Both the position numbers and the translations under genes were made by a program. A DNA stretch of 64,000 nucleotides. Origin: BPGX01 sp035405785. Its GTDB lineage: Bacteria > Bacteroidota > Bacteroidia > B-17B0 > Aurantibacillaceae. This document shows, piece by piece, positions 16,426-25,772 of the stretch (the stretch's first letter is position 1; every line of letters begins with the position of its first letter). The notes below the pieces were generated by a model. That model was not told where the DNA came from and ran no database searches. It saw only the letters and a program-made list of their open reading frames with translations. Location: the NCBI GenBank assembly GCA_035405785.1, contig DAONJS010000008.1, positions 1 to 64,000 on the forward strand, given 5' to 3'.

Positions 16426-17682
16426 ATGAAAAAAATTTTATTTTTATTTACTAAACAATTCCCTTATGGAAATCAAGAAACTTATATTGAATATGAATTA
16501 CCATATATGGAAAGATTTTTTGAAAAAGTTTATGTTATTCCTCATGATGAATTTCAATATATTGAAAATAACAGATTATCAGAAGATGAAACATTCCAGA
16601 TTATTAAAATAAATAAAGAACTTAAAAAACTTCAATTTAATCAAATAATTAAACGAGAAATCGTAGCATTGAAAATATTACTTGGTGAGATATTTTGGGG
16701 AAGAGAAAAATGGAATCACATAAAATATTTTTTCAAATTACTTGGACAATTAAGACATCTTTATTCATCTGCATTTTATTTAGATTATTTCATTAAAACT
16801 CAAAAACAAAATGAAAATGAAATAATTTTTTACACATACTGGCTTCACAGAGGGAGTATAATAAGTGGAATATTAAAAAATGAATTTAAATATAACAGTT
16901 TGTTAATTTCAAGGGCACATTCTGTTGATTTGTTTCATAAAGATTGGGGGATTAAAGTAGATGGTAAAAAGATTTTTTTACCTTTTGAATTTTATAAAAT
17001 AAAAGTAAGCGATAAAATTTATTCTATTTCAAATTTAGGTTATAAACATTTTATTAAAAATTTTCCAAAATATAAGCATAAATTTTACACATCATATTTA
17101 GGAGTTTTTAAACCAAATGAGAACAAGAATAAAATTATTAACAATCAGTTTATAGTTTTATCATGCTCAAATGTTACTAAAAATAAAAGAATTGAATTTA
17201 TTCCTGATATTATATCGGAATTAAAAGGAAATTTTATTTGGTATCATATTGGAGATGGAGATAAAAACATTATTGATGAAATAAATAATAAAATAAAAAA
17301 ATACAATTTGCAGGAAAAATGTTTTTTGCTAGGATATAAAACTAAAGATGAAGTGAAAAACTTTTATGAAACACATTCTGTAAATTTATTTATAAACTTA
17401 AGTTTAGTTGAAGGAATTCCCGTAAGTTTAATGGAAGTCGCATCTTATGGAGTTCCGATGATTGCAACAGATGTCGGCGGAAATAATGAAATAGTAAATA
17501 ACGACAATGGTCTTTTAATACCTAAAAATTTCAATATTAAAGATATTGCAAATTGGATAAATAATTTAATGAAAGATCAAGATAAATGGAAAAAACTGAG
17601 TGAAAATGCTTACATAATTTTTGAGGAAAAATTTAATGCAGATAAAAATTTTTTAGAGTTTTATCTATCATTGCAATCATAA
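16426..17682 (+). CDS. Glycosyltransferase, GT4 type
   Basis: A 418-residue GT-B glycosyltransferase. The C-terminal nucleotide-sugar domain shows NLFINLSLVEGIPVSLMEVA and YGVPMIATDVGGNNEIV, the EX7E-type motif of GT4. The N-terminal half is family-poor but has SRAHSVDLFHKDWG, often seen in capsule and LPS transferases. It starts 16 bp after the CNNM gene. Its last codons overlap the end of the converging membrane-protein gene by 6 bp (17677-17682). Sugar and acceptor are unknown. Confidence 0.85.
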   Translation: MKKILFLFTKQFPYGNQETYIEYELPYMERFFEKVYVIPHDEFQYIENNRLSEDETFQIIKINKELKKLQFNQIIKREIVALKILLGEIFWGREKWNHIKYFFKLLGQLRHLYSSAFYLDYFIKTQKQNENEIIFYTYWLHRGSIISGILKNEFKYNSLLISRAHSVDLFHKDWGIKVDGKKIFLPFEFYKIKVSDKIYSISNLGYKHFIKNFPKYKHKFYTSYLGVFKPNENKNKIINNQFIVLSCSNVTKNKRIEFIPDIISELKGNFIWYHIGDGDKNIIDEINNKIKKYNLQEKCFLLGYKTKDEVKNFYETHSVNLFINLSLVEGIPVSLMEVASYGVPMIATDVGGNNEIVNNDNGLLIPKNFNIKDIANWINNLMKDQDKWKKLSENAYIIFEEKFNADKNFLEFYLSLQS

Positions 17683-19386
17683 AACTTCATATAAATATAT
17701 TTTCCAATATAACCCATTGAATATCTTTACTAATTTTATTTTATCTTTTGGTTCAATAATTTCTACTGCCGAGAAAATAAATTTACCATTTATTTGTTTG
17801 AATAATTCAAAATTTATATCCAATTTATGATTTTCATAATCAAAAGGAACATAAACTTTATTATTGATATTGCCACGGTATTTGATTAACTCTAAAAATT
17901 TTTCTTTGTATTTCTTGGGGTAATAAACACAATATCCATCTAAATTATAAAAACCATTTGCAAAAGGTACCATACAAGAAAAAACAGGATAATTTGAATT
18001 ACTATCATTAATAGAAATAATTCTGTATTGATTAGTTTTTAAGTTATAAGTTTCTAAAATAAATTTTTTAATATTATCAAATAAATCATAATCAAAGTAT
18101 TCTCTATATGTTGGATGTGGCTTTTTGATATTGTTTGATAAAGTTGATTCTAATCCGTTGCTATTACTATAACAATAAGTTGTTCCCGTAGTGAAAAGCA
18201 GAAAAAATACATTTAATACAATTATTAAAGAAGAAAAAATAAATGCTTTAGAATTTTTATACACATAATATATTGTCAGTATGCTTCCTGAATATAAAAG
18301 ACCCCATAAAAAAGGATTGATTACATAAAATCTTAAATTTAAACCTGATAATAGTTTTTGAACACTTGGTTCAAATGATAATAATGCAACAAAATATAAT
18401 TTCAAATAATTAGAATAAGAAAATAAAAGGACTATTGTAAATAGTAAAAACAAACTCCAAAATATCTTTCTTAATTCTGATAAATAGGTTACTATAATTG
18501 AAAATAAAACTGTAGTAAGTACAAACGGAAAAGCTTTTACAGGCGCATCCTGATAAGATTTAATAACTAAATCAAAGTTAGAAAATAATTTTATTAAAGA
18601 CATTGGTTTAGTAGAAATTTCATCTAAACTACGATGCGATTCAAATTTTTGAATCACACTTAAAAATAATCTATATTCTAACAAGCCAGATATAATAGCA
18701 AAAACAAATAATACAGCCCAAAAATTTAAATTTATTTTCTTCTCTTTTAATAACTGTACTAATCCAATTATGAACAAAAAAATTATTACAAATAAGTTTG
18801 AAAATACAAAATCTGAATAAAATGGGAACAAAATAATACATAACCAGTCCTTATAGGTATTTTTGTATTTAATAAAATTCAAAAAAGAATTAACCAACAA
18901 TGGCATTCCTGCAATACTTAAACCACCTAATGGCCAATGTGGTAATAACGCAAAATATAATGCAGAAAAATCAACTAAGAAATTATATTTCATTTTATCT
19001 TCATTATTTTCTAAAACAAAACTCAAAATATGATTTTTAATAAATATTCGCATGCCTAAAAATGCTACAATATGAATAATAATTATAGTCAAACTATAAG
19101 CATAAAAAGGTTCAAAAAAATAAAACAACCATACTGTTACATTCCACTCTGTGGGAAAACTAACTCGTGGCAACCCATTCATAAGGTGGGGTAGAATTAT
19201 ATTATTATCTGCAAATAAATATCCGCTTTTGGCAATATATTCATACATAGAAATATACTCCAATCCATCCCATATTGTAAAATAAACATCTTTACCTAAA
19301 ATAAATATCGGTGACAATTGTATTATCACAATAATTAAACCCAAATAAAAACTATATCTATTTAATAAATTTATCCATTTATTCAT
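17677..19386 (-). CDS. Polytopic membrane protein of glycan locus (possibly DUF6044-like)
   Basis: 569 residues with about 11-12 hydrophobic helices in the first 420 residues and a soluble C-terminal part of about 150 residues. An early loop reads FILGKDVYFTIWDGLEYISM, with an Asp where GT-C glycosyltransferases keep a catalytic acid. The layout (many helices, large C-terminal domain) and the neighbours suggest a GT-C-type transferase or a polymerase of surface glycan. It may belong to DUF6044, but this is recalled, not checked. It lies 4 bp past the ABC transporter gene and is probably cotranscribed with it. Confidence 0.6.
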   Translation of the reverse strand: MNKWINLLNRYSFYLGLIIVIIQLSPIFILGKDVYFTIWDGLEYISMYEYIAKSGYLFADNNIILPHLMNGLPRVSFPTEWNVTVWLFYFFEPFYAYSLTIIIIHIVAFLGMRIFIKNHILSFVLENNEDKMKYNFLVDFSALYFALLPHWPLGGLSIAGMPLLVNSFLNFIKYKNTYKDWLCIILFPFYSDFVFSNLFVIIFLFIIGLVQLLKEKKINLNFWAVLFVFAIISGLLEYRLFLSVIQKFESHRSLDEISTKPMSLIKLFSNFDLVIKSYQDAPVKAFPFVLTTVLFSIIVTYLSELRKIFWSLFLLFTIVLLFSYSNYLKLYFVALLSFEPSVQKLLSGLNLRFYVINPFLWGLLYSGSILTIYYVYKNSKAFIFSSLIIVLNVFFLLFTTGTTYCYSNSNGLESTLSNNIKKPHPTYREYFDYDLFDNIKKFILETYNLKTNQYRIISINDSNSNYPVFSCMVPFANGFYNLDGYCVYYPKKYKEKFLELIKYRGNINNKVYVPFDYENHKLDINFELFKQINGKFIFSAVEIIEPKDKIKLVKIFNGLYWKIYLYEVL

Positions 19387-19390
19387 AAAA

Positions 19391-21160
19391 TCAATTTATC
19401 AAATTATGATAGGATAACTCATTTGTAATCTTTCCTTTTTCTAATTTCAATATCCTGTTACAAAATTTAAGTGATGAATATCTATGGGCAATAATGATAA
19501 CTGTTATATTCTTTTCTTTTCGGATATTATTAATGGCTTGTATCACTTCTAATTGAGTTTCTTCATCTAATGCACTTGTGGCTTCATCTAATAGTAAAAC
19601 ATCTGCTTCTCTATACAATGATCTTGCAATTGCTAATCTTTGTTTTTGACCACCCGATAAAAAAGAGCCATTCTCTCCAAGCATTTCATATAATTGATGT
19701 GGCAATTGCTTTACATAATTTTCCAATTGCACTAATCTTAAACATTCCCATATTTTATTCTCATCAATTTCCTGGCCTCCAAAAGCGATATTATCTATCC
19801 AGTTTCCATCAATAATATATGGTTCCTGAAATACAATACTAATATGTTTATGCCATGATAATACATTATTCTTATTAATTTTTTCACCATCAACTTCAAC
19901 AAAACCTTCATCAGGAAAAATCAATCCCGCAATAATATACATTAAAGTGGTTTTACCTGAACCAGATTCTCCAATGATTCCAAGCACTTCGGACTTTTTA
20001 ATTTCTAAATTTATAGCATTTAATACTTTTTTCTGCTTATCTTCACTATAAGATAAAGTCACATTTTTAACTTCTATCTTTTCATTAAACCTTAATAAAC
20101 TATCATCACTTATGTTTTCACCCTTAAAAATTTGATAAACATTCATTTTCTCTTTAATATCTTTAAATACATCTACAATAAATTCATATTGTTTCATTAA
20201 CATTAAAGAAGCATTTACTCTGTTTATAGATGGCATAATTCTGTATGCTGAAGCAAAATATACTGTTACTGCCATTACAATTTCATCATAAGATGCTTTT
20301 ATAATCAAAAAAAACACAAATAATACAAAAACACTTAAAATAGCTATCCATTCAATTAATCTTGGAAATGCTTGCTGAATGGTTTGTATTTTAAGATTAA
20401 TTCCATTATACCATTGCATTTTTTTCAGTAATCTGTTTATAAAATATTCTTGTTTATGCAACAAATATATATCTGTATACCCTCTGATATTATTTTTACT
20501 AACATTATTTAATTGAACAGATGCTTCATATATTTCTTTACCATATTTTGAAATTCTATTTTTCACAATAATATACAAACTAAAAGCAGGAATAAATACA
20601 CAAACTACTAACACCAAAAACAATAGCGAATTAAAATAAATTAATCCACTAATTAAAAAAGAAAATACAAAAAATTCTGTAATTAAAGAAGCCAATGGGA
20701 ACAAATACAAATAAGATAATTGATAAGGTATTGTTCTTGAATTTTGGTCAATCTCACCATAACTCAACTTTTTAAAATCAATAATATTCTGATAAAAAAT
20801 TTTTCTATTAGCTATATTAAAGAAAATATCCCCTATCTGATAACTCCATTTTAAATGTTTATGATTAATATATATTGCCATCAATGCACGAAAGGCAAAT
20901 AAACAACTCATCAAAATAAATAAAAATATTATGAAACTAGTATCACTATTAAAATTTAGATATTCATAAACCCAATGAACATACTTATTTTGAAAAATTA
21001 ATTCTCTGTGTGTAATTAAATACATAATAGGAAACAAAGAGGATAAAATACTTATATCTATAATACTATTAAGCAAAGCAAATAAAACAATTGATAAAAA
21101 CTTTCGCTTTCCCTCCTTAGGTAGTAAATCAAATAATACAAGAACTTTTTTATAATTCAA
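19391..21160 (-). CDS. ABC transporter, fused permease and ATPase (flippase type)
   Basis: A half-transporter of 589-604 residues. Six membrane helices occupy roughly the first 310 residues; the ATPase domain has Walker A GESGSGKT, Q loop VFQEPYI, signature LSGGQKQRLAIARSL, Walker B VLLLDEATSALDE and the switch His in IIAHR. It resembles lipid-linked oligosaccharide flippases such as PglK. The open frame reaches 21205, but a -7 box TATATTTG (21172-21179, minus) lies inside that extension. I therefore prefer TTG 21160 (LNYKKVLVLFDLLPKEGKRK) as the start, which would leave an almost leaderless mRNA. Confidence 0.85.
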   Translation of the reverse strand: MNYKKVLVLFDLLPKEGKRKFLSIVLFALLNSIIDISILSSLFPIMYLITHRELIFQNKYVHWVYEYLNFNSDTSFIIFLFILMSCLFAFRALMAIYINHKHLKWSYQIGDIFFNIANRKIFYQNIIDFKKLSYGEIDQNSRTIPYQLSYLYLFPLASLITEFFVFSFLISGLIYFNSLLFLVLVVCVFIPAFSLYIIVKNRISKYGKEIYEASVQLNNVSKNNIRGYTDIYLLHKQEYFINRLLKKMQWYNGINLKIQTIQQAFPRLIEWIAILSVFVLFVFFLIIKASYDEIVMAVTVYFASAYRIMPSINRVNASLMLMKQYEFIVDVFKDIKEKMNVYQIFKGENISDDSLLRFNEKIEVKNVTLSYSEDKQKKVLNAINLEIKKSEVLGIIGESGSGKTTLMYIIAGLIFPDEGFVEVDGEKINKNNVLSWHKHISIVFQEPYIIDGNWIDNIAFGGQEIDENKIWECLRLVQLENYVKQLPHQLYEMLGENGSFLSGGQKQRLAIARSLYREADVLLLDEATSALDEETQLEVIQAINNIRKEKNITVIIIAHRYSSLKFCNRILKLEKGKITNELSYHNLIN

Positions 21161-21171
21161 CTTTTTTGTGG

Positions 21172-21179
21172 CAAATATA
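21172..21179 (-). promoter_or_regulatory. -7 box of ABC transporter / membrane protein unit
   Basis: TATATTTG followed by CC on the minus strand. It decides between the starts at 21205 and 21160 in favour of the latter, if it is real. Confidence 0.45.
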
Positions 21180-21246
21180 AGAAACTTAATAAATACATAT
21201 AACAAAAATTACTTAAAAACCAGATGCTCATTAAAATCAATTTAAT

Positions 21247-21254
21247 TATATTTG
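21247..21254 (+). promoter_or_regulatory. -7 box of the wbqC-led operon
   Basis: TATATTTG followed by CC, 22 bp before ATG 21277. With the box at 21172-21179 it makes a divergent promoter region that separates the two halves of the glycan locus. Confidence 0.55.
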
Positions 21255-21276
21255 CCATTTCATAAATTTATTTTTA

Positions 21277-21981
21277 ATGTCTAAAAAAATAATAATTACT
21301 CAATCTAATTATATTCCATGGAAAGGTTATTTTGACAGTATCGCATTAGTTGATGAATTTATTTTATATGATGATGTCCAATATACCCGCAGAGATTGGC
21401 GTAACAGAAATTTAATTAAAACTCATCAGGGCTTGCAGTGGCTTACAATTCCAGTAGAAGTAAAAGGAAAATATTTTCAAAAGATTAAAGAAACCAAAAT
21501 TAGTAACAAAAACTGGGCAAACGATCATCTTAAAGCAATAAAATTAAATTATGCCAAAGCAAGACATTTCAAAGAAGTTTTTCCTTTTTTAGAAAGCATT
21601 TATCAAAATGCAAAAAATTTTGAATATCTGTCTGAAATAAATTATTTATTTTTGTCTGAAATTTGTAAATACCTTGATATTCATACACCATTGAAATTTT
21701 CATACGAATATCCTTATCAAAGTGATGATAGAAATTTACGCTTAATTGAAATATGCCAACTTGCAAAAGCCACCGATTATTATTCGGGACCAGCCGCTCA
21801 ATCTTATGTGGATATTCCTCTTTTTGAAAAACATAATATTAAAGTGCATTGGTTAGATTACAGCGGCTATAAAGAATATACGCAATTACATCCGCCTTTT
21901 GAACATGGAGTAAGTATTATTGACTTACTCTTAAATGAAGGAAAAAATAGTAAGTACTTCTTAAAATATACTACTAAATAA
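21277..21981 (+). CDS. wbqC: WbqC-family protein
   Basis: 234 residues, complete. The N-terminus ITQSNYIPWKGYFDSI and the segments LYDDVQYTRRDWRNRN, WLTIPVEVKGKYFQKI and YYSGPAAQSYVDIPLF are the hallmarks of the WbqC family (PF08889), found in O-antigen and glycan loci and thought to take part in modifying an amino sugar, though its reaction is not settled. It is the first gene of a tight operon; the next gene starts 3 bp after its stop. Confidence 0.85.
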   Translation: MSKKIIITQSNYIPWKGYFDSIALVDEFILYDDVQYTRRDWRNRNLIKTHQGLQWLTIPVEVKGKYFQKIKETKISNKNWANDHLKAIKLNYAKARHFKEVFPFLESIYQNAKNFEYLSEINYLFLSEICKYLDIHTPLKFSYEYPYQSDDRNLRLIEICQLAKATDYYSGPAAQSYVDIPLFEKHNIKVHWLDYSGYKEYTQLHPPFEHGVSIIDLLLNEGKNSKYFLKYTTK

Positions 21982-21984
21982 TTT

Positions 21985-22917
21985 ATGAAATTAAGCATTG
22001 TTATACCTGTATATAAATCTCAAGAAACTATTGAGCTTCTAACACTAAAGTTAATTGATGAATTAAATAAAATTACTAATGATTATGAAATTATTTATGT
22101 AAATGATGACTCTCCTGATAATAGTTGGGATATTATCCAAAAATTATGCAAAGAAAATCCCAAAATAATAGGTATTAGTTTAAGCAGAAATTTTGGACAA
22201 CATCCTGCTATCTTATGCGGAATAAAACATGCAAGCGGAGATGCAATAGTTGTAATGGATTGCGACCTTCAAGAAGATCCCAAATATATCCCCGAACTTG
22301 TAAGAAAACTACAAGAAGGGAATGATATTGTTTTTACAGTTAGAAAAAGTAGAAAATATCCATGGTGGAAAAATTTTTTAGCCAATGCTTTTGTTTATTT
22401 TTACAATTATATGATTGATAATAAAAGATTAAAGTATAATAAATATATTAGCGTTTATAGTATAATCAATAGAAAAGTTGCAAACGCGTTTATTCAATTT
22501 GGTGATTATCAATTTTCATATTTATTTGTTTTAAAATGGTTGGGGTTTAATCAATCTTTTATTGAAATAGAGCATTATGACAGATATTTTGGAAAAAGTT
22601 CGTATAACTTTAGAAGATTATTTGAGTTTTCACTTGTAATAATAACTTTTCACTCTGATAAATTATTAAGGTTAAATATTTATATTGGATTTTTTATTTC
22701 ATTTTTTTCTTTACTTGGTATAGTTTATTTACTTATCAATTATTTTATTCATGGCTATGCTCAAGGGTGGCCAAGTTTGTTTATGCTTTTGTTATTTACA
22801 CTCGGAGCAGTATTATTTTCATTAGGTATTATTGGGTTATACATTGGTAAAATGTTTGAACAAGTTAAAAATAGACCTAAGTTTATAATTAAAGATGTCA
22901 TTAATTTAAATACATAA
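21985..22917 (+). CDS. Glycosyltransferase family 2 with two membrane helices
   Basis: A 310-residue GT2 enzyme of the DPM/ArnC layout. IVIPVYKSQETIELL is at the start, VNDDSPDNSWDII follows, then VVMDCDLQEDPKYIPELVRK with the DxD-like DCD, and two C-terminal helices near 230-255 and 262-290. Such enzymes move a sugar from a nucleotide to polyprenyl phosphate. In this operon it could load a modified amino sugar on the lipid carrier before flipping. The specificity is inferred from position only. Confidence 0.9.
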   Translation: MKLSIVIPVYKSQETIELLTLKLIDELNKITNDYEIIYVNDDSPDNSWDIIQKLCKENPKIIGISLSRNFGQHPAILCGIKHASGDAIVVMDCDLQEDPKYIPELVRKLQEGNDIVFTVRKSRKYPWWKNFLANAFVYFYNYMIDNKRLKYNKYISVYSIINRKVANAFIQFGDYQFSYLFVLKWLGFNQSFIEIEHYDRYFGKSSYNFRRLFEFSLVIITFHSDKLLRLNIYIGFFISFFSLLGIVYLLINYFIHGYAQGWPSLFMLLLFTLGAVLFSLGIIGLYIGKMFEQVKNRPKFIIKDVINLNT

Positions 22918-22922
22918 TTAAG

Positions 22923-23591
22923 ATGAAAGGAAAAAAATTAAGAGTTTGCTTTCTAGCTTCCAGCAATGGTGGAAACTTTAAATTTTTTCATCTTTCTATT
23001 AAACAAAACTTAATTAAAAATATTGAATTATTTTTAATTTCTAATAAAGATTGTAAAGCAAAAGAATATGCTATTAAAAATAACATATGGTATAAACAAA
23101 TTAAATATGAAAGAAATTACAACAATGAATTATTGGAAAATTTAAATGAAATCAATCCTGATTTTATTATTACCACATGGTCAAAGATAATTGATGAAGA
23201 AACAGTAAAAAAATATAATGGAAAATTAATAAATTTGCATTATTCTTTATTACCTGCATTTGCTGGTCAAACAAATTTAAATCCAATTAAATCAGCAATT
23301 GAAAGAAATTGTCAATATTTGGGAGTTACTTGTCATTTTGTAGATGAAGATGTAGATACAGGTAAAATAATATCTCAATCAATTTTAAAGAATAATTTGT
23401 CTTTTGATGAAATTGTTAATGAAATATTTAAAAAAGGATGTTTGATTTTGCTTAATAGTGTTATTATTTTATCAAAAAGAAATGATATTATTGAAATATG
23501 TAATAATGATAAATGGGATTATGCTCCCAATTTATTTTTTAATGATAATTTATTCAAAGAAAATTTTTGGAATGAATTATCAACTCTTTAA
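22923..23591 (+). CDS. PurN-like formyltransferase, probably acting on an amino sugar
   Basis: 222 residues with the formyltransferase fold: VCFLASSNGGNFKFF at the N-terminus (as in PurN), LHYSLLPAFAGQTNLNPIKS with the catalytic His and the SLLP motif, and VDEDVDTGKIISQSIL, whose Asp-Thr-Gly is conserved. These enzymes pass a formyl group from N10-formyltetrahydrofolate to an amine. The gene lies 5 bp behind a GT2 gene and 29 bp before an aminosugar transaminase gene, which points to an N-formylated sugar such as Qui4NFo or Fuc4NFo. It is somewhat short and AT-rich. PurN itself is excluded by context, not by sequence alone. Confidence 0.75.
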   Translation: MKGKKLRVCFLASSNGGNFKFFHLSIKQNLIKNIELFLISNKDCKAKEYAIKNNIWYKQIKYERNYNNELLENLNEINPDFIITTWSKIIDEETVKKYNGKLINLHYSLLPAFAGQTNLNPIKSAIERNCQYLGVTCHFVDEDVDTGKIISQSILKNNLSFDEIVNEIFKKGCLILLNSVIILSKRNDIIEICNNDKWDYAPNLFFNDNLFKENFWNELSTL

Positions 23592-23620
23592 AACCTAATT
23601 ACAACATAATTAATGGTTAT

Positions 23621-24775
23621 ATGAATGCAATCAAAATCTCCTTTAATGCTCCCCACCTTACAGGCAAAGAAGTGCATTATATGTACGATGCTGTTTTTAA
23701 TAAACACATTTCAGGTAATGGTAAATACACCAAACTTTGTCATCAGTTTTTTCAAGAAAAATATCATTTCAATAAAGTACTTCTTACTTCCTCTTGCACC
23801 GATGCTCTTGAAATGTCTGCTCTTCTTATTAACATCCAACCGGGAGATGAAGTCATTATGCCTTCTTATACTTTTGTTAGTACTGCCAATGCTTTTATTC
23901 TGCGTGGAGCAAATATTAAGTTTATAGATAGTTACCAGCGTCATCCCAATATGAATGCTGATTTGATTGAAGAGTGTATTACGCCAAAAACCAAAGCCAT
24001 TGTTGTAATGCATTACGCAGGCGTTGCAAACGATATGAAAAAAATTTTATCTATTGCAAAAAAATACAATCTGTATGTCATTGAAGATGCCGCTCAATGC
24101 ATTGATAGTTTTTATATTGATGAAAACAATCAAAAAATTCCATTAGGTTCAATTGGAGATTTATCTGCTTTCTCTTTTCACGAAACTAAAAATATTATTT
24201 CTGGAGAGGGAGGAATGTTGGTAGTCAATAATAAAGAATTTGAAAAAAGATCAGAAATAATTTGGGAAAAAGGAACAAACCGTTCTGCATTTTTTAGAGG
24301 AGAAGTAGATAAATATGGTTGGGTAGATGTAGGATCTTCTTTTTTACCATCGGACATTATTGCCGCTTTTTTGTATGCACAATTAGAAGAGTTAGAACGC
24401 ATTCAGCAAAAAAGATTATGGATTTGGAACACTTATTACAAATTACTCAAACCCTTGGCAGACCAAGGTTTATTTGAATTACCCTACATACCTGATTATG
24501 CTACTAATAATGCCCACATGTTTTATTTAGTTTGTCGTTCGTTAGACGAAAGAACCAAACTTATTCAGCATTTAAAAAATAAAGGTATTCAAGCGGTCTT
24601 TCATTATTTATCTTTACATACTTCACCCTTTTACAAAGACAAACACGATGACAGAGTGTTACCCAACTCTGATAGATTTGCAGATTGTTTGGTAAGATTA
24701 CCATTTTATTATGATTTGAGTGAAGGTGATTTAGAATATATTTGTGAGGAAATAAAAAATTTTTATCAAAAATGA
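23621..24775 (+). CDS. dTDP-4-amino-4,6-dideoxygalactose transaminase (WecE/FcnA type)
   Basis: A 384-residue PLP-dependent DegT/DnrJ/EryC1 enzyme: NKHISGNGKYTKLCHQFFQE, TSSCTDALEMSALL, DEVIMPSYTFVSTANAF, VIEDAAQCIDS, and SFHETKNIISGEGG, where the Lys of ETKN binds PLP. The N-terminus (ISFNAPHLTGKEVHYM) and HYLSLHTSPFY near the C-terminus match the WecE/RffA branch, which makes the C4-amino sugar dTDP-Fuc4N from the 4-keto sugar. The dTDP-glucose genes rmlA/rmlB are not in the window. It is followed by an overlapping methyltransferase gene (4 bp overlap). Confidence 0.92.
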   Translation: MNAIKISFNAPHLTGKEVHYMYDAVFNKHISGNGKYTKLCHQFFQEKYHFNKVLLTSSCTDALEMSALLINIQPGDEVIMPSYTFVSTANAFILRGANIKFIDSYQRHPNMNADLIEECITPKTKAIVVMHYAGVANDMKKILSIAKKYNLYVIEDAAQCIDSFYIDENNQKIPLGSIGDLSAFSFHETKNIISGEGGMLVVNNKEFEKRSEIIWEKGTNRSAFFRGEVDKYGWVDVGSSFLPSDIIAAFLYAQLEELERIQQKRLWIWNTYYKLLKPLADQGLFELPYIPDYATNNAHMFYLVCRSLDERTKLIQHLKNKGIQAVFHYLSLHTSPFYKDKHDDRVLPNSDRFADCLVRLPFYYDLSEGDLEYICEEIKNFYQK

Positions 24776-25593
24776 CTACACCTGTTGAAATAAAAGGATT
24801 TAAATGTTATGCCCCTGAACTTGCTTATGATAATGAGGGGTTTCCGCCCAATATGTTTGATATTCTTGCAGAACTGGAAGAAAATAATTTTTGGTTCAAA
24901 GCCAGAAATATCATCATTCAAAACATACTCAATAAGTATGTAGGAAAAAACAATAACTATAAATTTTTAGAAATTGGTTGTGGTAATGGTTATGTTCTTA
25001 AAGGTTTGTTAAATTATCAATATCAGCTTGTTGGTTCAGAAATATACATTGATGGACTTATCAATGTCAAAAAAAGATTACCTGATAATGTTGAACTTAT
25101 ACAACTTAATGCACTCAATATGCCATTTGAAAACACCTTTGATATAATAGGTGCATTTGATGTGATTGAACATATTGACGATGATGAAAAAGTTATGCAG
25201 GAGGTTTTCAAAGCACTTAAACCCAATGGCTATTTTTTAATCACTGTACCACAATATCAATGGATGTGGAGTTATTTAGACGATTATGCTAAACATAAAA
25301 GAAGATATACTCAAAAAGAGATTCATCAAAAAATAATAAAAAATGAATTTCAAATAATATATTCTTCTTCATTTGTTACTACACTTTTCCCATTTGTAGT
25401 TTTATCCAGATTTTTAAAGAAAAACAAACCACTTGAAAAAGTTACTTTAGATGATGTAATTGCAGAATTTAAAATTCCAAAGTGGTTGAATAACCTGTTT
25501 TATCGTTTAATGCTTATAGATGCAAAGTTAATTAAATATGGATTATCTCTTCCATTTGGAAACAGCATCGTTGTTCTTGCTAAGAAAAAATAA
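24772..25593 (+). CDS. SAM-dependent methyltransferase
   Basis: A class I methyltransferase of 273 residues. FLEIGCGNGYVL (motif I) is near 65, then LVGSEIYIDGLINVKK, IIGAFDVIEHIDDDEKVMQE and KPNGYFLITVPQYQW. The Arg-rich HKRRYTQKEI and the long C-terminal tail place it among Bacteroidota glycan-locus methyltransferases. Its start ATGA overlaps the transaminase stop, so translation is coupled. The substrate could be the lipid-linked glycan or its terminal sugar; not known. Confidence 0.85.
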   Translation: MTTPVEIKGFKCYAPELAYDNEGFPPNMFDILAELEENNFWFKARNIIIQNILNKYVGKNNNYKFLEIGCGNGYVLKGLLNYQYQLVGSEIYIDGLINVKKRLPDNVELIQLNALNMPFENTFDIIGAFDVIEHIDDDEKVMQEVFKALKPNGYFLITVPQYQWMWSYLDDYAKHKRRYTQKEIHQKIIKNEFQIIYSSSFVTTLFPFVVLSRFLKKNKPLEKVTLDDVIAEFKIPKWLNNLFYRLMLIDAKLIKYGLSLPFGNSIVVLAKKK

Positions 25594-25772
25594 ACCTCAT
25601 TCAGTATTTAATTTTTAGTTTTGAGTTTTTAGTTAATTGATTGAAAGTTCTTTCTAACTCAATACTTAAAATTCATAACTATTTAAGCTTTGCGTATCTT
25701 GTGTCATTGCATTTATTAAATAATAGTTATTGAGTAGTAATAAAGATTGCTTATTTGAATATAACAAACTTT

